Source: Dokdonella fugitiva (GTDB lineage: Bacteria > Pseudomonadota > Gammaproteobacteria > Xanthomonadales > Rhodanobacteraceae). From it: DNA of 64,000 nt. Positions 7,613 to 17,215 of the stretch are shown here, in pieces. Numbering within the stretch: the first letter of the stretch is position 1; every line of letters starts with the position of its first letter. Position numbers and translations under genes: made by a program. The notes under the pieces are model-generated. The model was given only the letters and a program-made list of their open reading frames with translations. It had not been told where the DNA came from and did no database searches. The DNA lies in the NCBI RefSeq assembly GCF_004342425.1, contig NZ_SLWQ01000014.1, positions 1 through 64,000 of the forward strand, read 5' to 3'.

Positions 7613-10216
7613 CTACAGTCCGCGCTTCTGGAAAGCATCCCGGAAGATCGTGTCCACCGCAAAACACGGCGACAGTTCGCTGGTATCGCCGGTGTCGAGG
7701 TTGGTTGCCGTCGCCGCCAGGTAGCCGGACGTCAAGTGCGTCGGATCCAGATCGACTGCGACCGACACGACACCGCTGCCGCTGTTCATGCTCGCGATCG
7801 CGAGACCGACGAGGCTTTCCGCGTCGGCGCCGCGCTGTCCACCGGGGCAGTTGGGGGCATGATAGAAGGCGAAGAGGATCGACGTGTCCGCCTGTGTGTT
7901 CAACGCCGCCGTCACCTTGGCCGGGGTCGAGTCCTGGTCCAGGCCGATGATGACGGGGTAATTCTGCAGCCCGTTCGGCCCGGCATCGGCGTCGCCGTCG
8001 TCGTTCGGTAGCGGCCCGAGATCGCCGAGGTCGATACCCAGTCCCATACCGTCGCGGCCATTGTTCCAGATCCTGTTGTTTACAATCGTTACGCCGCTGC
8101 CTGCGGAGGACTGCACCTGAACGCCAGCGGTGCGATTGCCGGAGATCAGGTTCGGGTACGAGTTGACTTCGCCGATCGCGTGATGGCCCGAGCCGGAACC
8201 CACCACGATGCCTGCGTCGTTCGCGTGCTGCGCGACGCCGTAGCCGGCCGCGTTGACGCCGATGCGATTGCCGAGCACGGTGAATCCCTGGGTGTTCGAG
8301 CCGAGATAGATGCCACGCACGCTGCCATCGATGACGTTGTCGCGGATCCGCACGCCGGTCGCGCCGGCGAATGCATAGATGCCGTCCGCGGCGTTCGGCT
8401 GCACGGCAAGGCCGTTCGGTGCCACGCCGATGTAGTTGTTCACGATGTAATGGCCGCTCGTCGCGCTCCCGGAGATCTGGATCGCGTTGTTCCCCAGTCC
8501 ACCGAAGTAGTTTCGCGACGCGGCGTCCGAGGCGCCGATGTGCGCGTCCACGGCATTGTCCCTCAACATCACGCCGCGCGGCACGCTCCCGATCGAGCCA
8601 CCCTGCGGCAGCAGCCCGCCGAACACGCTGCCGCGCACGACGTGACCTTCGCCGCCCCGCAAGTCGATCGCCGCAGTGGCGAACGCGGCGAAGGCGGAAC
8701 CGAAGGACAAGCCATCGGCCACCAGCGTCGTGGTCGCCGGCTGATCCGATGCCACCCGCAGCGCGTGCGTGACACCGGCCACGGCCGGCACCAGTGTCAC
8801 GCAGACGCTGGCATCGCTGCCCATGTTGTCGCTGTTGCGCTGCGAACCGGGCTGCGTATACCCGTCGATCACCACGCTGTCCGTGATGTCCGGAAGCGGG
8901 CTCTGCAGTGCGATCGTGCGCGGGCAGTTGCCGGGCATGTCGAACGTGATGGTCTGGGGCACGGGGTCGCCCACCCATGCATTCGCCGTGGCAATGGCCG
9001 CACGCAGCGAACCGGGCCCGCTGTCGCTGTTGCTGGTGACCACGATCGCGGCCGGCAGGTTGTCGTTGATGGGCGATTCGTGGGCGCCGATATCGTAGCG
9101 CGTGCCAACCAGGCGGACCTGTCCGCGCAGATCGGTGGACGGCACGGAGACGTCGGCCTGCAGCGCCTGGACCAGGCTCATGCCTTTGTTCACGGCCGGC
9201 GAGGTGGCCGCCAGGCGGTAGTCGCCCTTCGCGGGATCGACGAACTGGGGATCGGCGCTGATGACGTTGCCATTGGCGATGAGGTCGCCCTCCACGCCGC
9301 CGCCATGAGTCAGAAGCAGGTTGTTGCGTGGCGTGATCGGGATGCCGCCCATGCTGGTAGCCACAAACAGATCCGTCGCGCAAGAGGTCGATCGCACGAT
9401 ATTGTGGTGAAACATGAATTCGGGATTTTTCGTACGTACGTACAGGCCATATTCGCCGGTGCTGCCGCAGGCCAGATCGGCAAACGTATTGAACCCGATC
9501 TCCGACTCGCTCGCGGCGGCGTCCCTGATGAAAACAGCCCGCTCACCCAAGCCACCGACATTCGCGACAAGATTTTGTTGCATCTCCAGTGCATTTGCGT
9601 CGTTTGCGATGATGGATACCCAGCCACCATACGAGAATTTATTTTTGTTGATCACCATATAGCCGGTGTCAGGGCAAATCTGGCCGGCACTGCAGAACTT
9701 GTCGTCCACTTGGAAAACGTGGAACCGACTGAAGTGGATTGCGTAGATGACGTAGGCGCTATTGTCGCCCTTGAACAAGAAATCCGCCCCCTCCGGCGCG
9801 GGGAAAGCGTTGGAAGCGTATAGGGTCGTGAAGGACGGATCGCGCGTTGTCTGCTGGCTGCAGTCCTGGTTCCAGCCGCCCCTCAACAGGAACTCCTTGT
9901 CGTCCTTGTCTCCGCTCGGATTGAATGCCAGCCCATTGCTGAGAGAGTAGGTGCCGGTCCTGACACGGATATCCCACGTGGAACCCTCGTCGCCGGCATT
10001 GGCATCGGCGATCGCCTGCTGCAATTGCGCGACCGTGCCGACGCAGCGTCTATTGATCTCGGCGGCCCTGGCGGGCGGCGCGATCATCGCGCAGGCGACC
10101 AGGCCCAGGCACAGGCACGCAAGCGCCATTCTGGTGGACGTGTTGCGCACGGGCGGTAGCCGCGCGTCCGTGCGGCCGTACGGAAACTCCAATGGCGATG
10201 GGATCGAATTGCACAC
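7613..10216 (-). CDS. Large secreted beta-helix protein (paralogue of 14389-16923)
   Basis: I place the start at a GTG (10216-10214) preceded by GGAGG at 10225-10229, giving 867 aa. An ATG at 10129 would give a shorter leader. The signal core is MALACLCLGLVACAMIAPPARAAE. The mature part opens RCVGTVAQLQQAIADANA and continues in beta-helix repeats. A mid-protein block has SDSGPGSLRAAIATANA and CPRTIALQSPLPDI, a type of module seen in Pmp-like and autotransporter-like proteins. Late in the protein there is an 'NDDGDADAGPNGLQN' loop that looks like an acidic metal-binding turn. It ends DTIFRDAFQKRGL. It is clearly paralogous along its whole length to the protein at 14389. No protease or lyase residues are evident. 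Confidence 0.85.
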   Translation of the reverse strand: MCNSIPSPLEFPYGRTDARLPPVRNTSTRMALACLCLGLVACAMIAPPARAAEINRRCVGTVAQLQQAIADANAGDEGSTWDIRVRTGTYSLSNGLAFNPSGDKDDKEFLLRGGWNQDCSQQTTRDPSFTTLYASNAFPAPEGADFLFKGDNSAYVIYAIHFSRFHVFQVDDKFCSAGQICPDTGYMVINKNKFSYGGWVSIIANDANALEMQQNLVANVGGLGERAVFIRDAAASESEIGFNTFADLACGSTGEYGLYVRTKNPEFMFHHNIVRSTSCATDLFVATSMGGIPITPRNNLLLTHGGGVEGDLIANGNVISADPQFVDPAKGDYRLAATSPAVNKGMSLVQALQADVSVPSTDLRGQVRLVGTRYDIGAHESPINDNLPAAIVVTSNSDSGPGSLRAAIATANAWVGDPVPQTITFDMPGNCPRTIALQSPLPDITDSVVIDGYTQPGSQRNSDNMGSDASVCVTLVPAVAGVTHALRVASDQPATTTLVADGLSFGSAFAAFATAAIDLRGGEGHVVRGSVFGGLLPQGGSIGSVPRGVMLRDNAVDAHIGASDAASRNYFGGLGNNAIQISGSATSGHYIVNNYIGVAPNGLAVQPNAADGIYAFAGATGVRIRDNVIDGSVRGIYLGSNTQGFTVLGNRIGVNAAGYGVAQHANDAGIVVGSGSGHHAIGEVNSYPNLISGNRTAGVQVQSSAGSGVTIVNNRIWNNGRDGMGLGIDLGDLGPLPNDDGDADAGPNGLQNYPVIIGLDQDSTPAKVTAALNTQADTSILFAFYHAPNCPGGQRGADAESLVGLAIASMNSGSGVVSVAVDLDPTHLTSGYLAATATNLDTGDTSELSPCFAVDTIFRDAFQKRGL

Positions 10217-10392
10217 GACAGAGGCCTCCGTGATTCGTTGAATGCTGCCGGAGGAAGATCCCGGATCCTTGCCCTGGCACATCCGCGCGGACAGCCGCGG
10301 ATCCGCCGGATCCAGCGCTCGACATCGTCGTGCGCCATGACTTCCACCCGGCCTCCCAAGCGTGGAATCATCGGTATATGTTCGGCGCCGCG

Positions 10393-10420
10393 CCAATGAA
10401 ACGATGTGATGGTGCGATTC
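10393..10420 (-). promoter_or_regulatory. Bipartite upstream element, copy 2
   Basis: Read on the minus strand: GAATCG (10420-10415), 13 nt, TTTCATTGG (10401-10393), then 21 nt to ATGATT. It lies about 180 nt upstream of the GTG start at 10216. The 273-nt gap 10217-10489 holds nothing else that I can support. Confidence 0.5.
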
Positions 10421-10489
10421 ACATCGTCGATGCCCATAACCTGACGTTGTGGCGCGATGAGCCGGAGTCATGGATGACAAACCCCCGGT

Positions 10490-12373
10490 TCACCACAGCC
10501 AGGTGCGCAGGCCGAGCAGATGATTGACGGCGAGCCAGATCGTCAATCCGCACGCCGCAACGGCCACCAGCAGGCCATGCCAGCGCGCGATCACATTCAT
10601 CGGCAGCCGCCATGTCCGCACGACCTGCGTCAGCGCCGCGATCGCGAGTGCGGCGAACAGCAGCGTGAAACCGCAGATGCCGACGCTGTACACGTTCGGC
10701 TCGAATACGCCGTCGACCGGCATCGCGATCGCGCAGGCGGTTGCAGCGAGGAACGCGATCGCGGCCAACGCCGGCAGCACCCGTGCCGACTTGCCCGGCG
10801 CCCCGCGCAGCTTGCCGAAGGCCATGCGCAACAGCCACACCGGCGCGAACAGCACGCTGGACAGCAGGAGGAAGATCGCACCGAAAAACGCGTAGACCGG
10901 CAGGCCCGCCGCGAGGAAACCGCGCTGGCTGTAGAACTGCGTGCGCGTCACGAGGGCGGTCACGCCGTCGGCGTCGCGCGTGAATATCGCGCTGGGCGCG
11001 GTCGCATCGACCAGGCGCAGTTGTCCGCCGGCGAGTGCGCGATAGCGGGCCATCTCGCCGAACAGCGGGTGGCGGAAGACGACTTCGTCGCCTTCGATGT
11101 CGATGCGATTGTTGCCGAGCATGCGCTCGATGCCGGCCATGATGACGTTGCGGGGACTGGCCATCTCGTACCAGCCGGCGTAGGGCGCCAGGTCGCCATG
11201 TGGCGTGTCCTGCGCGGCGACGGGCGGTGTTTCCCCCTGCATGAGGTACTCCATCGCCAGCCGCTCCAGGCGACCCTGCGTATCCGCGTCCATGCGGTTG
11301 ATCATCACCACGTAACCCAGGCGTGGCTCGTGCGAATAGCGGAACGCGGCCGAGAAACCCGTGATGCCGCCGTCGTGACCATGAAGCGGCACGCCGGCGC
11401 GTTCGCGCACGGCGTTGCCAAACCCATAGCCGGCGGCGAGGCCCGCGCGTGCCGACAGGGTCGACGCGGGGTGCTCCATGCGCTCGATGGAGGCCGCCGA
11501 CAGCACGCCCGGCACGCTGGTGCCGCGGCTGGCATACCAGCGCAGCAGCTTGGCCATGTCGGCGGCGGTCGAGACGACGGCGCCGGCCGGATACATCGAG
11601 AGATCGTCGAAAGGCTTGGCGGCGCCGTCGTCGCCGTAGCCGGTCGCGAGCGCCGTGCCGGCCTCCTGCGCCGTCCAGAACGTTTCGTTCATGCCGAGCG
11701 GCTTCCAGATGTGTTCGCGCACATAGGCGCGATAGTCCTCGCCACTGATCTTCTCGATCAGGTAGGCCGCCACGCCGTAGCCGGGGTTGGCGTACGCGAA
11801 GCGTTCACCGGGGCGCCAGCGCGAGGTCAGTTCCGCGTCGAAATGCCCCAGTTCCGCCAGCAGGGTACCGTCCCCGTGTCGCCGGAAATTGCGGAAACGC
11901 ATGTCGTCGAAGCCCGCCGCGTGTTCCAGCAGGTGCACCACGCGTACCGGATCGGTGGCTTCCCACGGATTGGACAACGGCAGTTCCGGTGCGAGGGTGC
12001 GCACGGGCGCATCGAGCGACAACCGCCCCTGCTCCACCAGTTGCATCGCCGCAATGGCGACGAATGTCTTGCTGACCGATCCGATGCGCAGGCGCGTGTG
12101 CGCATCCATCCGTCTCGCCGCGGCCACGTCCGCAAGACCGACGCCATCGGCGAGCACGACGTCGTCGCCGCGCAGCAGCACCAGGCTGGCACCGGCGATG
12201 CCGGTGTCGGACAGGATCGTGTTGGCGCGGTCGAGTACCGCATCGGTCGATTCGGGAGGGGCAGGCTGTTGCGCCCATGCCGCAGGCGGCGTCGTGGCAA
12301 GCGGGGCCAGCAAGCAAACGATGCTCATGACGGCGCGCAATGGATACCTGGTCAAGTTTTCCGTGAAGTGCAT
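10490..12373 (-). CDS. Serine hydrolase (class C beta-lactamase/D-aminopeptidase fold) with C-terminal membrane segments
   Basis: A 627-aa protein. A signal peptide (to about residue 35) leads into a penicillin-binding/beta-lactamase-like domain. The nucleophile motif SxxK is S99-V-S-K102, the Tyr motif is Y194-A-N196, and the third motif is HDGG in a GHDGGITGF context. After about residue 400 comes a smaller domain, and the last 120 residues contain three or four hydrophobic segments. Proteins with this layout are usually annotated as 'serine hydrolase' and act on D-amino-acid peptides or esters; the true substrate cannot be read from sequence. It sits between beta-helix genes and shares the bipartite upstream element with them. 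Confidence 0.88.
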   Translation of the reverse strand: MHFTENLTRYPLRAVMSIVCLLAPLATTPPAAWAQQPAPPESTDAVLDRANTILSDTGIAGASLVLLRGDDVVLADGVGLADVAAARRMDAHTRLRIGSVSKTFVAIAAMQLVEQGRLSLDAPVRTLAPELPLSNPWEATDPVRVVHLLEHAAGFDDMRFRNFRRHGDGTLLAELGHFDAELTSRWRPGERFAYANPGYGVAAYLIEKISGEDYRAYVREHIWKPLGMNETFWTAQEAGTALATGYGDDGAAKPFDDLSMYPAGAVVSTAADMAKLLRWYASRGTSVPGVLSAASIERMEHPASTLSARAGLAAGYGFGNAVRERAGVPLHGHDGGITGFSAAFRYSHEPRLGYVVMINRMDADTQGRLERLAMEYLMQGETPPVAAQDTPHGDLAPYAGWYEMASPRNVIMAGIERMLGNNRIDIEGDEVVFRHPLFGEMARYRALAGGQLRLVDATAPSAIFTRDADGVTALVTRTQFYSQRGFLAAGLPVYAFFGAIFLLLSSVLFAPVWLLRMAFGKLRGAPGKSARVLPALAAIAFLAATACAIAMPVDGVFEPNVYSVGICGFTLLFAALAIAALTQVVRTWRLPMNVIARWHGLLVAVAACGLTIWLAVNHLLGLRTWLW

Positions 12374-12624
12374 GGTGTGGTCCCGATCTCGGAACAGTTG
12401 TTGCCCACGCCCTCATTGTCCGCAACGGGCGAAAGGGCGACCCTGGTGCGAATCGGGCGTCCGCGTCCGCGGAAAACCGCCGATGCCGACGCGGAAACCG
12501 TGCCGCCTGGCACGGGCGCCTTCCCGATACGCCGCGGGTGCCGCGCTTCGGTGGCCGCCACCCGTGCGCCCGCGACGGCGGCGGCTCACCCGGACGCAAT
12601 CATGGGGCCATGTGCGCCGCGATG

Positions 12625-12652
12625 CCAATGAATGGATGTAATCGTGCGATTC
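12625..12652 (-). promoter_or_regulatory. Bipartite upstream element, copy 3
   Basis: On the minus strand: GAATCG (12652-12647), 13 nt, ATTCATTGG (12633-12625), then 21 nt to ATGATT. It faces the serine hydrolase start at 12373, about 250 nt away. The 641-nt gap 12374-13014 contains this copy and the opposing copy at 12844. I see no further gene in it. Confidence 0.5.
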
Positions 12653-12843
12653 CTGTCTTCGATGCGTGTGGCGCCGCGGCCGTGGCGTCGCCGCAGGATC
12701 GACAACCGCTGCGGCATCCGTGCAGCCCGGCCGTGCCACCTTCGAGCGGCATTCCCCGGTCGGGGATGTGCAGCACGCGCTTCGTCATCAGCATCACCGT
12801 GCGTAATCCGGCGATGAGTATCGGCGATGGCCATTCGTGCGAT

Positions 12844-12871
12844 TGATGCCGGCATCGAATCATTTCATTGG
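12844..12871 (+). promoter_or_regulatory. Bipartite upstream element, copy 4
   Basis: TGATGC at 12844-12849 (the weakest upstream box), 13 nt, TTTCATTGG at 12863-12871, then 22 nt to ATGATG. Past the main box it keeps the run GGCG-two variable-GCGCCGA-C seen in copy 2. It faces the beta-helix gene at 13015. Confidence 0.5.
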
Positions 12872-13014
12872 CGAAGCGCCGAGCGCCAACCGCATGATGG
12901 CCACGCGCGGAACGAGAGTGCTGCACGCGACGCGCCGTTCGCGGCCGGCCAGTGCCAAGGGTGCCCGGATTCACCGCCGATCGCGTGTCGTTTGTCCAAA
13001 GCGGGGAAGCCGTC

Positions 13015-14199
13015 GTGCACTTCCATCTTGCGATGTCCGGGCGCCGGGGCTGTTGCTCCGGCGTCACTGCCAGCGAAACAACCGCTGTTCTGCAGCGCCG
13101 CACCGCAACGGCGATGTGCCATCGCGTGCCGGCGATGGCCGTATGCGCGCTTGCGTGCGCGACCGCATCCATGCCCGCGACGGCCGCGACGTTCTGTGTC
13201 GCATCCGAATCCATGGCGCAGCAGGCACTGGACGCGGCTGCCACGAACGGCGAGATCGACGTCATCTACTTCCACGCCGGGACATATCCGCTCGTCAACG
13301 GCCTGCATTTCTCCACGCAGGTCGCGGGTGACCACAAGAAGGTGATTGTCCGCGGCGGCTACAACCCGTCGTGCGACACGCGCATCGGATACACCGTGCT
13401 TGATGGCCAGAACCTGATACGACCCTTGCTGATCCATCTGCAGGGGCCCGACGAGCTGCACCTCGAATACCTGGTCTTCGAGCACGGTACCGTCGGCGCG
13501 GCATCGACGTTCGGGCCGAATGGCGGCGGGATGTACGTCCAGGCTTCCGTCGATGCGCAGTCAAGGCTTGTCCTGGACTCTCTCCGGTTCCTGGCCAATG
13601 CCGCCGATGGCGGAAGCGGGGGTGGCCTGGTCGTGGCCGGCGGCGTCAGCCTGGAACTTCGCAACAGCCTGTTCAGAAGCAACACGGCGCAGGACGGTCA
13701 TGCGGCCGGCATGGTGCTGTACGGGGACGCGCACATCGTCAACAACACGGTTTCAGGCAATGCCGGTCTCCCGCCCGAGCCACAGGCGGCGTTCTTCATC
13801 ACCATGGCGCAAGGCCATACGGCCTGGCTCGGCAACAACATCTTCTGGGGAAACCCGGGGGCAGCGCACGACCTGCGTCTCGAGGTATTCGGAGACGGTG
13901 CCTTCCAGCTCGTCGCCAACGACATCGGCACGCGCGGCGGCGTGGAGCCCGTTGAAGTCGGCGACACGAATCTCGACAACGTCGACCCGCAGTTCGACAT
14001 GCAGGACACCGGCTTCTTCGACCTGCCGCTCGGACCCGCATCCCCGCTGATCGACGCCGGCGAGAGCGCACCCGCCGGTGGGTTGCCGGCTTTCGACCTT
14101 CTCGGAGCGCTGCGCGTCAACGGGCAAGGTGTCGATCTCGGCGCGTACGAGCTCGACCGGCTATTCGCCAATGGTTTCGATGGGTTGCCGGTCGAATGA
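13015..14199 (+). CDS. Secreted right-handed beta-helix protein (paralogue 4)
   Basis: The start is uncertain. GTG at 13015 follows GGGGAA and gives 394 aa; ATG at 13114 gives 361 aa beginning MCHRVPAMAVC with a compact signal peptide. The mature part starts FCVASESMAQQALDAA. Landmarks match the paralogues: GGYNPSC, NNTVSGN, NNIFWGN, LVANDIGT, SPLIDAGESAPAGGLP, and VDLGAYELDRLFANGFDGLPVE at the end. It is transcribed away from the serine hydrolase and followed after 189 nt by the large paralogue at 14389. Exported, function unknown. Confidence 0.8.
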   Translation: MHFHLAMSGRRGCCSGVTASETTAVLQRRTATAMCHRVPAMAVCALACATASMPATAATFCVASESMAQQALDAAATNGEIDVIYFHAGTYPLVNGLHFSTQVAGDHKKVIVRGGYNPSCDTRIGYTVLDGQNLIRPLLIHLQGPDELHLEYLVFEHGTVGAASTFGPNGGGMYVQASVDAQSRLVLDSLRFLANAADGGSGGGLVVAGGVSLELRNSLFRSNTAQDGHAAGMVLYGDAHIVNNTVSGNAGLPPEPQAAFFITMAQGHTAWLGNNIFWGNPGAAHDLRLEVFGDGAFQLVANDIGTRGGVEPVEVGDTNLDNVDPQFDMQDTGFFDLPLGPASPLIDAGESAPAGGLPAFDLLGALRVNGQGVDLGAYELDRLFANGFDGLPVE

Positions 14200-14388
14200 A
14201 TCCGGCACCTGAACCGATGGCGAGAGATGGCCCGCGGCTGAAGGAGGGCGGGGAATCGCAGCGGGTGCGGCGTCGAGCACGCCACGTCGGCGACGCCGCA
14301 GACCCTCGTTCCCGATACCTCGACGCAAACGACGAACCGCGGCCATCGCGGTAACGGTGACGCCACATATCGGTTTGGAGAAGGTTTC

Positions 14389-16923
14389 ATGAAGAGTCAG
14401 CGACACTGCGATGCACGGCTTGCCATGCGTGGCGTGGCGGCGATCTTCCTGGCGTCGCTCGCATTGGCGGTGTTTCCGGCACGGGCCGCGGTGCGCTGCG
14501 TCGGCACCGCGCAGGAACTGCAGCAGGCCGTGGCGGACGCCAAAGCCGCCGAAGCCGGCTCGGTCTGGGACATCCGTGTCAGGCAGGGTACCTACACGGT
14601 GCCCGGCGGGCTGGACTTCGCGACGGTGGCGTCTTTCCCCGCAGACAAGCAATTCACGTTGCTCGGCGGATACACCGCCGGCTGCTCGTCGTCGCAGCGC
14701 GCGCGCGATCCGGACCTCACGGTCGTCAAGGCGGGCGGGGGGGCGTTCGCCTTCCGGGGCAAGAACAGGAAATACGACATCGAATCGATCCGGTTCGAAG
14801 GTTTCGCCTTTTTTGACGTCCGTGACGATGATGGGCTTACGGGCGGAAATGCCGACTCCCTCATCGTCGTCGACAATCATTTCGATTCGGGTGGGAGCGT
14901 TCTTATCACTTCACGCACGACCAACCATGTCGCCTTCCGGGGCAACCTCGTTACCGGCATCACCGCGCTCGAAGCATCACCGGTCGACATCTGGATTGAC
15001 AACAACGAGGCCTCGCCCGACATCGGCTTCAACACGATGGTCGATCTCGATTGCCAGGACAGCAGTGCCGCGAGCGGCCTGACACTGCACAGCCGGAATC
15101 CGACCCTGAAGTTCCATCACAACATCATCTGGTCCGGCGCCTGCACCTACGACATCTACAACGACACAAGTCACGAGGGCAAGGTCATCATTCCGTACAA
15201 CAACCTGTACGGCAACCAGCAGGGCGGATTCCCCGTCGGCAGCGGCAACATCGTCGGCAGCGACCCGCAGTTCGTCGACGCCGCCGGCGGCAACTTCGAT
15301 CTTGCCGCCGGATCGCCAGCGGTTGACGGCGGCATGAACGTTGCGGAAATGGCTTCGCTGTTCATCCCGGTACCGACCTATGACCTGCACGGGAATACCC
15401 GGCCAGTGCTTCCCCGCTTCGATATCGGGGCGTACGAACGCCAGCCGGACGTCGTGATTCCGTCCACCTTCACCGTCACCAACATCAGCGACAGCGGCCC
15501 CGGTTCGCTGCGCGACGCGATCCTGCAGGCCAATGCCGATGCCGGATACGCGCAGACGATCAAGTTCGCCATTCCGGGCGGTTGCCCGCGCACGATCGCA
15601 CTGCAGAGCCCGCTCCCGGACGTCACCGATACCCTGTTCGTTCTCGGCTACACGCAGCCGTTCGCCCAGCCCAATACGCTGGCGATCGGCAGCGACGCGA
15701 ACGTGTGTGTCGTGCTGACGCCGGCGAGCAGCGGGGTTGCCCATGCAATGCGCGTCCCCTCCGGCCAAGTCTCCACTCAGTTGACCGTCGAGGGATTGGG
15801 TTTCGGCAGCGGAACGTATACGTTCACGAGCGCCGCGGTCAGGCTCCAGGGCGGGAACGGTCACAAGGTCCGCGGCAGCGTCTTCGGCGGCGAAATGCCG
15901 CCCCAGGGTCACATCCACCCGCCGCTGGGCAATCTGCAACGCGGCATCATGATCGGCGGCTTCGCCACGGGCGTGGTGATCGGCGGCGAAAACGAAGCGG
16001 AGCGAAACTATTTCGGCGGCCTGCAGCAGAACGCCATCGTGCTCAATGACGGCACGACAGCCAATCACGTCATCGAGAACAACTACTTCGGCCTGATGCC
16101 CGACGGCAAGGTCGCGCAGCCCAACATGTTCAGCGCGATCAGCGCCTCGGGGGGCTCCGGTGTGCACATCATGGGCAATGTCATCGCAGCCGGTGGTGGC
16201 TGCGGGATCCACCTGCTCAACGAGTCCGTGAAGAGCTTCTTTATCCAGGAGAACCGGATCGGCGTGAATGCGATCGGCGTCGACGATGAAACGCTGGCCA
16301 ACAGTGCCGGCATCTGCATTGCCGGCGGTTCGAAGGATCACGTCATCGGCGCGGACGTGGGAGCGTTCATCGATTCCAGCAGCTTCTCGAACGACATCCG
16401 CAACAACAACGGCGCGGGTATCCGGATCGACCCCACGGCCGGCGCCGGGACGGTGATACGCGGCAACCGGATCAGTTCGAACGGACGCAGCGGCACCGGC
16501 TTGGGGATCGATCTGGACCTGCCAGGCCAGCTCCAGAACGACGACGGCGACGGCGACGCCGGCCCGAACGGTCTGCAGAACCACCCGATGATCGTCGGCT
16601 CGACCCCGCACGGCGAGAACGGAAGCCTGCGCGAGGTGGTCCTCGGCCTGAACACGACGCCGGGAGCGTACTTCGTCATCGATGTCTACCGTTCTTCGTC
16701 GTGCCCGCAAGGACAGAAAGGGGCGAACGCAACGACGTACGTCGGCGGGGTCGACGGCACCGCCGTGGGGAGCGGCAACCGGTTGACGTTCGACGTCTCG
16801 GGCATCGGTGCGCCCGGTTACCTCACCGCGACGGCCACCACGGCCGACGGTACCAGCGAGTTCTCGCCCTGCTTCAGCGAGGACACGATCTTCCGCGACG
16901 GTCTGGAAAGGCCGGGGCTGTGA
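14389..16923 (+). CDS. Large secreted beta-helix protein (paralogue of 7613-10216)
   Basis: An 844-aa protein with ribosome binding site GGAGAAGG before ATG 14389 and a clear signal peptide (cleavage near ARAAVRC). Residues 25-350 form the first beta-helix part with a GAYER block. The middle has SDSGPGSLRDAILQANA and CPRTIALQSPLPDV. Later come repeated NNYFGLMPDG and NNGAGIRI turns and an NDDGDGDAGPNGLQN loop. It ends DTIFRDGLERPGL, a divergent version of the shared motif (Leu for Phe). It is in the opposite orientation to its paralogue, so the pair brackets the hydrolase and the small beta-helix gene. Confidence 0.87.
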   Translation: MKSQRHCDARLAMRGVAAIFLASLALAVFPARAAVRCVGTAQELQQAVADAKAAEAGSVWDIRVRQGTYTVPGGLDFATVASFPADKQFTLLGGYTAGCSSSQRARDPDLTVVKAGGGAFAFRGKNRKYDIESIRFEGFAFFDVRDDDGLTGGNADSLIVVDNHFDSGGSVLITSRTTNHVAFRGNLVTGITALEASPVDIWIDNNEASPDIGFNTMVDLDCQDSSAASGLTLHSRNPTLKFHHNIIWSGACTYDIYNDTSHEGKVIIPYNNLYGNQQGGFPVGSGNIVGSDPQFVDAAGGNFDLAAGSPAVDGGMNVAEMASLFIPVPTYDLHGNTRPVLPRFDIGAYERQPDVVIPSTFTVTNISDSGPGSLRDAILQANADAGYAQTIKFAIPGGCPRTIALQSPLPDVTDTLFVLGYTQPFAQPNTLAIGSDANVCVVLTPASSGVAHAMRVPSGQVSTQLTVEGLGFGSGTYTFTSAAVRLQGGNGHKVRGSVFGGEMPPQGHIHPPLGNLQRGIMIGGFATGVVIGGENEAERNYFGGLQQNAIVLNDGTTANHVIENNYFGLMPDGKVAQPNMFSAISASGGSGVHIMGNVIAAGGGCGIHLLNESVKSFFIQENRIGVNAIGVDDETLANSAGICIAGGSKDHVIGADVGAFIDSSSFSNDIRNNNGAGIRIDPTAGAGTVIRGNRISSNGRSGTGLGIDLDLPGQLQNDDGDGDAGPNGLQNHPMIVGSTPHGENGSLREVVLGLNTTPGAYFVIDVYRSSSCPQGQKGANATTYVGGVDGTAVGSGNRLTFDVSGIGAPGYLTATATTADGTSEFSPCFSEDTIFRDGLERPGL

Positions 16924-17029
16924 GGGCCCGCAGGTTGGTACGGCCCTCGCGGCCGAGCGCCGGTACGTTCAATCGCACAAGGAGAGTTCATGGTGCGTGG
17001 AAGCGCTTCTCTCACGAATGCGGCGCTTC

Positions 17030-17052
17030 GGTCGCGGCTGCGCCGCTCCTAC
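17030..17052 (+). repeat. Copy of the GTAGGAGCGGC-type intergenic repeat
   Basis: On the minus strand this reads GTAGGAGCGGCGCAGCCGCG, then ACC. It is closely related to the arms at 61766-61824 and to the segment inside dsbD at 60246-60268. It lies in the 390-nt gap 16924-17313, which also holds a weak GAGGGCC/GGCCCTC hairpin right after the upstream stop (16923-16949) and the upstream element at 17216. Confidence 0.6.
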
Positions 17053-17215
17053 AGAGAAGCCGCTCTGTTTCTTGAGAGACTGCAGATGAAGTCTTATTTG
17101 CACCTCTGCGATGACGGCGAGGGCGATGCAAAACGGCGCGGGACATGAACTGCCTTGCGCATTGATCCAAGTACCGTCGCCGCGTTCAAGATGGCTCTCC
17201 TTCGATGAGTCGATT

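Noticed and set aside
10520..12631. Long plus-strand frame (703 codons) opposite the serine hydrolase
   Set aside because: It is Arg/His/Gln-rich without any domain, and the minus strand carries all serine hydrolase motifs.
12598..12640. Conserved short leader peptide starting at the ATGATN of the shared upstream elements
   Set aside because: Translations after ATGAT differ in length and sequence among copies (one is only five codons).
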